Positions 1 to 5,925 of a stretch of 6,845 nt of DNA are shown piece after piece. The stretch lies in the NCBI GenBank assembly GCA_937858455.1, contig CALLYN010000240.1, positions 1-6,845 of the forward strand, given 5' to 3'. Source of the DNA: an uncultured Kouleothrix sp. (GTDB taxonomy: Bacteria > Chloroflexota > Chloroflexia > Chloroflexales > Roseiflexaceae). The notes under the pieces were generated by a model. That model did no database searches. It was not told the origin of the DNA and saw only the letters and a list, made by a program, of their open reading frames with translations. Every line of letters starts with the position of its first letter. Positions within the stretch are counted from its first letter, which is position 1. The translations under genes were made by a program, and so were the position numbers.

Positions 1-1417
1 CGAGCGCCTCGGCCAGGGCCGGCAGCGCGCGCAGCCCCTCGCGCAGCCGCACGAGATCGCGCGGCGTGGCCACGGCGACGCCCTGGAGCACGCGATTCAC
101 CACGCGCTCGAGATCGCCCACACTCTTCAGGCGCTCGCGCACGGTCGCGCGTAGCAGCGCGTCGTCGGCAAAATGCTGCACGCCATCCTGGCGGGCGCGC
201 AGCTGGCCAATATCAATTAGCGGCTGGGCGATCCAGCGCCGCAGCAGGCGGCCGCCCATCGGCGTGCGCGTATGATCAAGCACGCCCACCAGCGAATCCT
301 TGGCTTTGCCGTTCGATCCTTCGAGCAGCTCAAGGTTCCGGCGGGTCTGCGGGTCGAGAAACATTGTGCCGCCGGTGGTGTATGTGCGTAGCGTGGTGAT
401 CTGGCTGGCGGCGTTGCGCTGTGTCTCGTGGATGTATTGGATGATCGCGCCGGCCGCGCGCGCTGCCAGCGGCTTATCGCGCAGGCCAAAGCCATCCAGC
501 GAATGCACGCGCAGCTGCTGCTGAAGCGCGTCGGCGGCGTTGGTGAGCTTCCAGCGCCAAGCTGGCCAGCCAGTGATATGGCCGTGCGCCCAGCGCGCGG
601 TATTCTCACGCTCGACGCGGCGCGCCACGCGCTCGCCCGGCAGCAGCTTCTCGCGCTCGTCCTTGGTCATGAACTCAAGGTCGTGCTCGAGCCGCGCGCT
701 GGAGGGATCGAGCCCCGGCAGGCGCAGCGCCGCGTCGTCGGGAACCAGCACCTCGCTGGCCTGCAGGCGCGAAAGCTCGCCCTGGGCCTGCGTGCCGGCG
801 CGCTCGCCGCCAAACTCGGTGCAGCAGAACTCACCGGTGCTCAGGTCGGCGTAGGCCACGCCAACCCGCGCGCCCTCGGCGAGCACCGCCACCAGGTAGT
901 TATTCTGCGTTGGCGCGAGCATGGCGCTGTCGATCACGGTGCCGGGCGTGATCACACGCACCACCTCGCGATCGACAATATCTTTGCGGCGCTCGCCCTG
1001 CTCGAGGCCGGCGGCAAACACCGAGCGCGGCCGCGTATCGGATTTGCTCGAAGGCGTCTCCGATACCTGCTCGGCGATGGCCACGCGGTAGCCCGCGCCA
1101 ACCAACGCGCTGACATAGCGCTCGATCGCGTGGTAGGGCATACCCGCCATTGGCGCGCGCTGCTCGGCCTTGCTGCGCCGGTGGTTCGCGAACTTCTTGT
1201 ATGTCAGCGTTACCTCGAGCAGATCGGCGATCAGCTTGGCATCGTCGTCAAACGTCTCGTAGAAATCGCCAAGCCGGTAGAGCAGCACGGTGTTGGGGTG
1301 GGCGGCTTTGAGCTCGCGGTATTGGACATACCAGTTGAGCAGGTCGAAGTCGGGGAATTCGGCGGCTAGCCGCTCGCGCAGCTGGCGCTGCTGCAAGCGG
1401 CGGTCGAGCTGGCTCAT
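1..1417 (-). CDS. mutS: DNA mismatch repair protein MutS, N-terminal part (cut by left edge)
   Basis: MutS recognises mismatched or looped DNA as a dimer and, using ATP, starts mismatch repair. The 472 codons visible begin at ATG 1417-1415 and stay open to the window edge; full MutS is usually about 850-900 residues, so the Walker ATPase and C-terminus lie outside. Domain I carries the hallmark RLGDFYETF, giving the mismatch-wedging Phe-X-Glu as F52 and E54, followed by PMAGMPYHA at 89-97 and VVRVITPGT at 152-160. The connector domain follows at roughly 165-275. The core begins near 290, with FLDPQTRRNLELLEG at 353-367 and a conserved PMGGRLLRRWI segment at 386-396. The start is supported by GGAG eight bases upstream and by a strong promoter at 1461-1489. 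Residues about 121-146 form a charged segment longer than the E. coli equivalent. The family call is secure. Confidence 0.97.
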   Translation of the reverse strand, partial: MSQLDRRLQQRQLRERLAAEFPDFDLLNWYVQYRELKAAHPNTVLLYRLGDFYETFDDDAKLIADLLEVTLTYKKFANHRRSKAEQRAPMAGMPYHAIERYVSALVGAGYRVAIAEQVSETPSSKSDTRPRSVFAAGLEQGERRKDIVDREVVRVITPGTVIDSAMLAPTQNNYLVAVLAEGARVGVAYADLSTGEFCCTEFGGERAGTQAQGELSRLQASEVLVPDDAALRLPGLDPSSARLEHDLEFMTKDEREKLLPGERVARRVERENTARWAHGHITGWPAWRWKLTNAADALQQQLRVHSLDGFGLRDKPLAARAAGAIIQYIHETQRNAASQITTLRTYTTGGTMFLDPQTRRNLELLEGSNGKAKDSLVGVLDHTRTPMGGRLLRRWIAQPLIDIGQLRARQDGVQHFADDALLRATVRERLKSVGDLERVVNRVLQGVAVATPRDLVRLREGLRALPALAEAL

Positions 1418-1421
1418 GTGA

Positions 1422-1429
1422 CTCACTCC
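1422..1429 (-). promoter_or_regulatory. Ribosome binding site of mutS
   Basis: The minus strand reads GGAGTGAG just before the mutS start, with eight bases between GGAG and the ATG. This fixes the start at 1417 rather than at an internal methionine, and agrees with MutS homology beginning shortly after this codon. Confidence 0.6.
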
Positions 1430-1460
1430 ATTCGCACGTTACGGCTCGTAGGTACGCGGC

Positions 1461-1489
1461 ATTATAGCATGAGCCCCGGAATAAAACAA
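1461..1489 (-). promoter_or_regulatory. Predicted sigma70-type promoter of mutS
   Basis: On the minus strand a perfect TATAAT (-10, positions 1466-1461) is preceded by an extended -10 TGC. It sits 17 bases from TTGTTT (-35, positions 1489-1484, three of six matches to TTGACA). A/T-rich sequence upstream of the -35 (about 1490-1510) could act as an UP element. The expected transcript start near 1454 would leave a leader of about 36 bases before the mutS ATG at 1417. No experimental support is available; the call rests on the match and spacing. Confidence 0.75.
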
Positions 1490-1528
1490 ATGTTCTATTT
1501 TAATTAACGCGTTTTTGCCGATTTTAAC

Positions 1529-1546
1529 GCCAAATTGTAATTTGGC
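1529..1546. promoter_or_regulatory. 18-bp palindrome, candidate operator between divergent promoters
   Basis: GCCAAATTGTAATTTGGC is an inverted repeat of two 8-base arms (GCCAAATT and AATTTGGC) around a 2-base centre. It lies in the A/T-rich part of the intergenic region, about 40 bases upstream of the mutS -35 and centred about 60 bases upstream of the expected rightward transcript start. No T-tract follows on either strand, so a terminator is unlikely. A dimeric transcription factor site is the best guess; no regulator is identified. Confidence 0.45.
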
Positions 1547-1580
1547 TGGCTGTATGGTACTCGGTAGATGGTTGCCCGCT

Positions 1581-1590
1581 ATGCTATAAT
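1581..1590 (+). promoter_or_regulatory. Predicted extended -10 promoter facing the MBL hydrolase
   Basis: The plus strand reads TATGCTATAAT (1580-1590), a full match to an extended -10 (TGN plus TATAAT). No good -35 is present at 16-18 bases (the sequence there reads close to CGGTAG), which is usual for extended -10 promoters. Transcription would start near 1597, leaving a leader of about 460 bases before the hydrolase ATG at 2059. It could instead drive a free-standing small RNA. Confidence 0.55.
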
Positions 1591-1627
1591 ATGTTCTGAG
1601 TCCCGTCGCCTCACGGGAACATTTGAA

Positions 1628-1696
1628 GACCGCGCCAGATGCATTGCCGGCGGATCACGATCGCCGAAACCCGCGTGTTGCGGGCGAGTGGCGGTC
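1628..1696 (+). other. Potential three-way RNA junction
   Basis: Closing stem GACCGC (1628-1633) pairs with GCGGTC (1691-1696). Inside it, CGGCG-AT (1648-1655, one bulged G at 1653) pairs with AT-CGCCG (1660-1666) around a CACG tetraloop. CCCGC (1670-1674) pairs with GCGGG (1680-1684) around a 5-base loop. All three stems are perfect apart from the single bulge and are compatible with one another. Seen by eye only; no folding energy was computed. Confidence 0.35.
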
Positions 1697-1749
1697 GGAG
1701 ATTATCGGGATACGCATTGTGTTGGTGTACGATGACGCTACTCGACGAA

Positions 1750-1803
1750 CCAATTGGCGCTATGCGGCGTGGCGCCCGCATGGGCCGGCGGCGGCCCAAT
1801 TGG
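1750..1803 (+). repeat. Paired CCAATTGG copies flanking two hairpins
   Basis: CCAATTGG occurs at 1750-1757 and 1796-1803. The word is self-complementary, so the two copies are both direct and inverted repeats and can close an 8-bp stem. Between them lie ATGCGG/CCGCAT (1762-1767 with 1776-1781) and GGGCCG/CGGCCC (1782-1787 with 1792-1797). The latter shares its two outermost C bases with the closing stem, so the two pairings partly compete. Confidence 0.4.
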
Positions 1804-2019
1804 CTTCCCTCAGAACCACAGCGCCGCGCAGGCGGGCACGTCCAGCCTATGCAGCTGCAGCGCACTGGCGTTCTCTCACATGCTGTTGGCAGCGACCTCT
1901 GGCTACACCAGGGCATCACCGGCACAGCCTGGGCCGATACACGCGCCACCGAAGACGATCCGAAAAGCGCGTCAGCTATTGGCTAGGCTAGCATTGTACT
2001 CACACATTCTTGCAAAGCC

Positions 2020-2039
2020 AGCGCGCGACGGCGCGCGCT
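2020..2039 (+). repeat. Perfect 8-bp GC hairpin just upstream of the hydrolase ribosome binding site
   Basis: AGCGCGCG (2020-2027) pairs perfectly with CGCGCGCT (2032-2039) around the loop ACGG. It ends four bases before the AGGAGG at 2044-2049. No T-run follows, so it is not an intrinsic terminator of the usual kind. It could protect mRNA, keep the ribosome site exposed, or be part of a leader switch. Confidence 0.5.
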
Positions 2040-2043
2040 CACG

Positions 2044-2049
2044 AGGAGG
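2044..2049 (+). promoter_or_regulatory. Shine-Dalgarno of the MBL hydrolase
   Basis: A full AGGAGG, followed by GG, sits nine bases before the ATG at 2059. It decides the start there over the in-frame ATG four codons later (2071). Confidence 0.8.
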
Positions 2050-2058
2050 GGCTGTCAG

Positions 2059-2976
2059 ATGCCCGACACCATGACAATTCGTTTCTGGGGTGTGCGTGGG
2101 AGCTACCCCGTACCCGGCCCGCGCACGGTGCGCTTCGGCGGCAACACGGCCTGCGTCGAGATCCAGGCCGGCGATCACACGATTATCCTCGACGCCGGCA
2201 CGGGGATCATCAACCTCGGCGCCGAGCTGATGCGGCGCTCGCGCGCCAATGGCGGCCACCCGCTCACCGCCACGATTCTGTTCAGCCACATGCACAACGA
2301 CCATACGCAGGGGTTTCCATTCTTCGACCCAGCGTATGTTGGCGCCAGCACGCTGCATATCCTTGGCCCCAAGGTGTTCGAGAGCGACCTGGAAGAGACG
2401 CTTTCGCACGCAATGCTGCCGCCAAACTTCCCGGTGGCGCTCGAAGACTTGCCGTCGCTCAAGATCCTGCGCAATGTGAACGAAACCGACATTGTGCTGA
2501 TCGGGCCGCGCACCGCCGACGTGCAGGTGCTGAATATCTACCACAACGAGATCGACCAGTCGCCCGATCTGGTGCGTGTGCGCACCTACCACAGCTACGC
2601 CCACCCCAAGAGCGGCGTCAATATTTACAGTATCTCCTGGCGCGGCAAAACGATCGTCTACGCGACCGACACCGAGGGCTATGTGCAGAGCGACCAGCGG
2701 CTGGTGAAGTTCGCCAAAGAGGCCGACCTGCTGATCCACGATGCGCAGTACCGGATCGAAGATTACACCAACCCGGCCAAGCCCAAGCAGGGCTGGGGCC
2801 ACAGCACGCCGGAGATGGCAATCGCGGTAGCGCAGGCCTGCAACGCCAAGCAGCTCGTGCTGTTCCACCACGAGCCAACCTACGACGACGCGACGATTGC
2901 GGAGATCGAAGCGCGCGCGCGCCAGGTTTTTCCAAACACGCTCGCGGCGCATGAGGGGCTCGAGATCCAGCTGTGA
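2059..2976 (+). CDS. MBL-fold metallo-hydrolase, RNase Z/PhnP-like
   Basis: This complete 305-residue protein has no signal peptide or membrane segment, so it is probably cytosolic. The metallo-beta-lactamase signature is clear: HMHNDH with H77, H79, D81 and H82 as di-metal ligands, and LDAGTG at 44-49 before it. An ATD at 202-204 gives the bridging aspartate D204. The C-terminal half repeats RNase Z logic: HDAQY at 227-231 resembles its HEATF box, GWGHST has H248, and LFHHEP supplies H270. The middle histidine ligand is probably H182 (H178 is an alternative). The N-terminal FWGVRGSYPVPGP and FGGNT belong to the wider family of phosphodiester or cyclic-phosphate hydrolases. Substrate is not deducible; tRNA 3' processing is unlikely from overall divergence. 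It has a strong ribosome site, is preceded by a long leader, and converges with the kinase gene. Confidence 0.9.
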   Translation: MPDTMTIRFWGVRGSYPVPGPRTVRFGGNTACVEIQAGDHTIILDAGTGIINLGAELMRRSRANGGHPLTATILFSHMHNDHTQGFPFFDPAYVGASTLHILGPKVFESDLEETLSHAMLPPNFPVALEDLPSLKILRNVNETDIVLIGPRTADVQVLNIYHNEIDQSPDLVRVRTYHSYAHPKSGVNIYSISWRGKTIVYATDTEGYVQSDQRLVKFAKEADLLIHDAQYRIEDYTNPAKPKQGWGHSTPEMAIAVAQACNAKQLVLFHHEPTYDDATIAEIEARARQVFPNTLAAHEGLEIQL

Positions 2977-2997
2977 GGCGCGCACCATACCCGTGGC

Positions 2998-3013
2998 GCG
3001 CGGCGAGCCGCGC
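2998..3013. terminator. Possible bidirectional hairpin between convergent genes
   Basis: GCGCGGC (2998-3004) and GCCGCGC (3007-3013) form an inverted repeat, best read as a 6-bp stem with a CGAG loop. It fills the 40-base gap between the stop codons of the convergent hydrolase and kinase genes. There is no T-tract on either side, so termination by this hairpin alone is uncertain. Confidence 0.35.
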
Positions 3014-3016
3014 CGG

Positions 3017-5920
3017 CTAGCGGGCGGTTGGGAGGGTAAAAAAGAATGTGCTGCCGCGGCCCGGCGTGCTTTCCACCCAGATCCGGCCGCCATGGGCCTC
3101 GATCACCAGCTTGCAAAATGTCAGCCCCAAGCCGGTTCCACCGCGGCGCTCACCCACCTGGCTGAACTTCGCGAAGATCTTTTCCTGATCCTGCGGCGCA
3201 ATACCAATACCCTGGTCGGCCACCGCGAATGTCGTGGTCGCGACTGCGTCGCCGTCGCGCGGCGTGGCAAATGCGCGCACGGTGATGCGCTTGTCGGGGT
3301 TGCTAAACTTCAGCGCGTTCCCGAGCAGGTTCTGCGCCACCCGCACGATAAGCTCGCCGTCGGCCAGCACCGGCGGCAGATCGGGCGCCACCTCGCAGGC
3401 AATCTCCACATGCTGATCGCGTGCCAGCGACGAAAGCATCGCAATCGCGCGCTCGAACAGCGGGCGCGCCGCAGCCGGGCGCATGTTCACCGGCATGCGC
3501 CCGGCCTCGAGCCGGCTGACATCGAGCAGCGCATTGATCATTTCGAGCATCTGCACGGCGCTGGCGTACGCAATGCTCATCACGCTCTGCTGCGTCTTGG
3601 CGAGCTCGCCGGCGATGCCTTTCTGCATCAGCTCGATCGAGGCCATGACGCTCGAGAGCGGGCTGCGCAAGTCGTGGACGATCATATTCGTCAGGTCGTG
3701 GCGCAGCCGCTCGGATTCTTTCGCCTCGGTGATATCGCGCAGTACGAGCAGCGCGCCGCCGGTGCTGCCGCCGCTGCGCAGCGCGGTGAGCGCGGCCCAT
3801 TCGAGCGAGCGCGAGTTTGCGCTGGTCTCATTCAGCTCGCCGCTGGCAAACGAGACGCGCCCGGCCATGACGTGATCGAGCTCGCGGCGCGGCGCCAGCC
3901 ATTGTTCGGGCACATAGCTCGTGGCCTGCGCCCACATATCGAGAAAGTGGCCGACGCCCAGATTGTGCGGCAGCTGCGCCGGCAGCCGGCAGAGCTGGTG
4001 CAGCGCGGCATTGGCGATCGCCACCTGCGCGTCGGAGGTAACCAGCATGATGCCTTCGCGAGTAGACGCCAAAATCGAGGCCATCTGGTCGCGGCCGCTG
4101 CGCACGGCATTGAACAGATCAATGCTCTCGACCGCAACTGCCGCCTGCGTCGCGAACAGCACGAGCGTCTCGCGGTTCGAGGCATCAGGCGGATCGCCGG
4201 CATAGTACACGCAGATGCCGCCGAGGGTACGCTGCGTAGCGCGCAGCGGCACCAGCAGGATGGTGCGAACGCCGGCGCGCGCCAGCGCGGCGGGCACATT
4301 CTGCAGCACCTCGGGGCGCCCGCTGGCGATCACCTGGCGCGCGAGATCAAGCAGCTCGGGTGTTTGGGCGAATGTCGGGCCGATCTGCACGGCGGCGCGC
4401 ATGCGCTCGGCCTCGTCGAGCAGCACGCAGGCGCCCAGCGCATCGGTGATCTCCACCGCACCGCGCGCGGTCATGCTGAAGATCTCGTCGGCGCTACGCA
4501 GCGTGGTATTGATCGCCATGCCCAAGGCATTCAGCGCCGTGAGGCTGCGCAAGTTGTGCTGCAGCTGGGCATTTGTGCCTACAAGCTCCTGGGCGCGGCG
4601 GGCCAGCGCCTGGTCGATCTGGGCGAAGCGGCGCGCGTTTTCGAGGGCGATCACCGCCTGGTCGGCCAGAGCCTCGAGCATCTGCTGATCTTCGACGGTG
4701 AAGTGATTGCCCGAGCGCGGGTTCAGCGCCTCGATCACGCCCTGCACGCCGCCAACGCCGCGCAGCGGCACGGCCAGCAGCGTGCGGGTGACATAGCCGG
4801 TGGTTTTGTCGGTGCGGTCGTCGAAGCGCTCGTCCTGCTGGACATCGTTCACAATCACCGAGCGGCCGTGCTCGACGACATAGCCGGCCAGGCCAGCGCC
4901 GCGCGGCAGGTGGTGGCCAAGCAGGCTCGCGCCAACCGGGCCGGTTGTGTAGGCAAACACCAAATCGCCGCTGGCGTCGTCGAGCAGCAGCAGCGAAGCT
5001 TCCTCGGCCTGAAGCAGCTCGGTTACCTGCTCGATGATCAGCGCCGGCACGCGCTCAGGGTCGAGCGAGGATGTCAGCGTCCGGCCGATACGGTTCAACG
5101 TGGCGAGCTGGCGTGCCTGGCGCTCGCTGCGCTGGTACAGCCGGGCATTCTCGATCGCCACCGCGCCCTGAGCGGCGATGGTGGTGAGCAGCTCGATATG
5201 CTCGGCGCGGTAGCGGTAGCCAAGGCGGCGGCTACTGACCGACATCACGCCGATCAGCCGATCGTGCGCCAGCAGCGGCACGCCCAGCCAGGCATGCACA
5301 TCGTCCAGCCCAACGAACGGGCGCGGCGGGATAGCGCGGCGCCGGCATTCTTCGTAGTAATCGTCGGTGCAGAGCGGCTGGCGCTCGCGCAGCACCACGC
5401 CCGAGAGGCCAACCTCGGGCGACCAGCGCATATGCTGCGCCTGGCGCTCGCCATTTTGGGCGATATAGGCCAGCTCAAGCGCGTCGCCGGGCTGATCGCA
5501 GAAGGCGATAAAGAACACCGGCGCATCGACAACTCGGCGGGTGGCGCCGTGAATCGCTTCAAGCAGGCTGTCGAGATCGAGCACGCCGCTGAGCAGCCGG
5601 CCGATCTCGTTCAGGGTGCGCAGCTGCGCCACGCGATCCTCGCGGCGGGCAAGTGCATCGAGCAGCGCCAATGCCGGCCCAGCCTGGCCAGCGATCAGCG
5701 TGAGAACAGGCGGGCTTTCCTCGCCCCATAGCGGTTCATCGACATACAGCCAGCCCAGAAGCTCGCCCTGCGCGCGCAGCGGCGCGAAGCAGGCAGCGGG
5801 CCGGCCAGCCGCGCCGCGCAGCGCCAGAGCGCCTGCCTCGAGCGAGGCCAGCTCTTGGGCGGTAGGCTGATGGATCGGCTCGGGCGGCTGGCGTCGGACC
5901 CGGCTCGGAGGGCGCAGCTC
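3017..5920 (-). CDS. Multi-GAF/PAS sensor histidine kinase, 5' end missing
   Basis: A cytosolic-looking sensor kinase that would autophosphorylate and pass phosphate to an unseen response regulator. Residues are numbered from TTG 5671. GAF domains lie at about 17-175, 187-345 and 375-518, a PAS-like domain at 527-645, HisKA at 655-724 with phospho-acceptor H666 in MIVHDLRSPL, and HATPase_c to 884. ATP-site boxes are intact: N box NLLGNALKFS (N785), G1 ADQGIGI (818-824), F box KIFAKF, and G2 GGTGLGL (844-850). The frame stays open 83 codons upstream of 5671, to a TAA at 5923-5921. Those codons look like the end of another GAF (GELLGWLYVDEPLW), so TTG 5671 is not the real start. No ATG or GTG lies in the extension. 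I see no membrane helix, receiver domain, or Cys-His bilin motif. Homology probably ends near 5870. Confidence 0.92.
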   Translation of the reverse strand, partial: ELRPPSRVRRQPPEPIHQPTAQELASLEAGALALRGAAGRPAACFAPLRAQGELLGWLYVDEPLWGEESPPVLTLIAGQAGPALALLDALARREDRVAQLRTLNEIGRLLSGVLDLDSLLEAIHGATRRVVDAPVFFIAFCDQPGDALELAYIAQNGERQAQHMRWSPEVGLSGVVLRERQPLCTDDYYEECRRRAIPPRPFVGLDDVHAWLGVPLLAHDRLIGVMSVSSRRLGYRYRAEHIELLTTIAAQGAVAIENARLYQRSERQARQLATLNRIGRTLTSSLDPERVPALIIEQVTELLQAEEASLLLLDDASGDLVFAYTTGPVGASLLGHHLPRGAGLAGYVVEHGRSVIVNDVQQDERFDDRTDKTTGYVTRTLLAVPLRGVGGVQGVIEALNPRSGNHFTVEDQQMLEALADQAVIALENARRFAQIDQALARRAQELVGTNAQLQHNLRSLTALNALGMAINTTLRSADEIFSMTARGAVEITDALGACVLLDEAERMRAAVQIGPTFAQTPELLDLARQVIASGRPEVLQNVPAALARAGVRTILLVPLRATQRTLGGICVYYAGDPPDASNRETLVLFATQAAVAVESIDLFNAVRSGRDQMASILASTREGIMLVTSDAQVAIANAALHQLCRLPAQLPHNLGVGHFLDMWAQATSYVPEQWLAPRRELDHVMAGRVSFASGELNETSANSRSLEWAALTALRSGGSTGGALLVLRDITEAKESERLRHDLTNMIVHDLRSPLSSVMASIELMQKGIAGELAKTQQSVMSIAYASAVQMLEMINALLDVSRLEAGRMPVNMRPAAARPLFERAIAMLSSLARDQHVEIACEVAPDLPPVLADGELIVRVAQNLLGNALKFSNPDKRITVRAFATPRDGDAVATTTFAVADQGIGIAPQDQEKIFAKFSQVGERRGGTGLGLTFCKLVIEAHGGRIWVESTPGRGSTFFFTLPTAR

Positions 5921-5925
5921 TTAGA
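5865..5925. other. Junction of two N-terminally truncated, head-to-head genes
   Basis: Leftward, kinase-like sequence can be followed to about 5870, and its frame hits a stop at 5923-5921. Rightward, STAND-like sequence is recognisable from about 5873 on. Both proteins lack the N-terminal portions their families require, and no promoter or intergenic spacer separates them. Arginine codon choice changes from CGC-dominated on the left to CGG-dominated on the right (16 of 22 in a hand count of the first 210 or so codons). The breakpoint cannot be placed exactly from this sequence alone. Confidence 0.65.

Larger units (their letters stand above)
1591..2058 (+). other. Long non-coding, hairpin-rich stretch: candidate structured leader or small RNA
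   Basis: No reading frame here has a Shine-Dalgarno site or recognisable protein similarity. The stretch instead contains nested inverted repeats. Stem ATGTT/AACAT (1591-1595 with 1618-1622) encloses CCCGT/ACGGG (1602-1606 with 1613-1617). A three-way arrangement spans 1628-1696 and a second one spans 1750-1803. There is a 10-base palindrome TGCAGCTGCA at 1850-1859, GCTG/CAGC around TTGG at 1882-1893, CCAGG/CCTGG at 1908-1932, and an 8-bp hairpin at 2020-2039. High GC makes short stems common by chance, so a conserved RNA is only a hypothesis. It does not match tRNA, tmRNA, SRP or RNase P sequence hallmarks that I know. Confidence 0.35.

Noticed and set aside
428..1369. 313-codon plus-strand frame inside the mutS region
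   Set aside because: The minus strand encodes unmistakable MutS without interruption over this interval.
1705..1750. A receiver-like string IRIVLVYDDATRR suggesting a decayed response regulator
   Set aside because: Only the first strand resembles a receiver domain. The following sequence shows none of the expected later motifs in any frame.
1623..1991. Small frames of 106-122 codons in the intergenic stretch
   Set aside because: They overlap each other on both strands, begin at TTG or ATG codons without a Shine-Dalgarno, and their products are Arg/Ala-rich with no recognisable domain.
2998..3013. A firm intrinsic terminator between the convergent genes
   Set aside because: A stem is present but there is no T-tract on either strand, so it is kept only as a low-confidence call.
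1972..3093. Long minus-strand frame antisense to the MBL hydrolase
   Set aside because: The plus strand encodes an intact, motif-complete hydrolase with a perfect ribosome site. The antisense product has no family motifs.
5669..5671. TTG 5671 as the true start of the sensor kinase
   Set aside because: The codons upstream in the same frame still read as the end of a GAF domain, and there is no clear ribosome site.
2897..5731. A 944-codon open frame on the plus strand covering the whole kinase gene
   Set aside because: It is in codon register with the kinase on the opposite strand and stays open because GC-rich codon use avoids TTA, CTA and TCA. Its translation has no recognisable domain, while the kinase strand has full conserved motifs.
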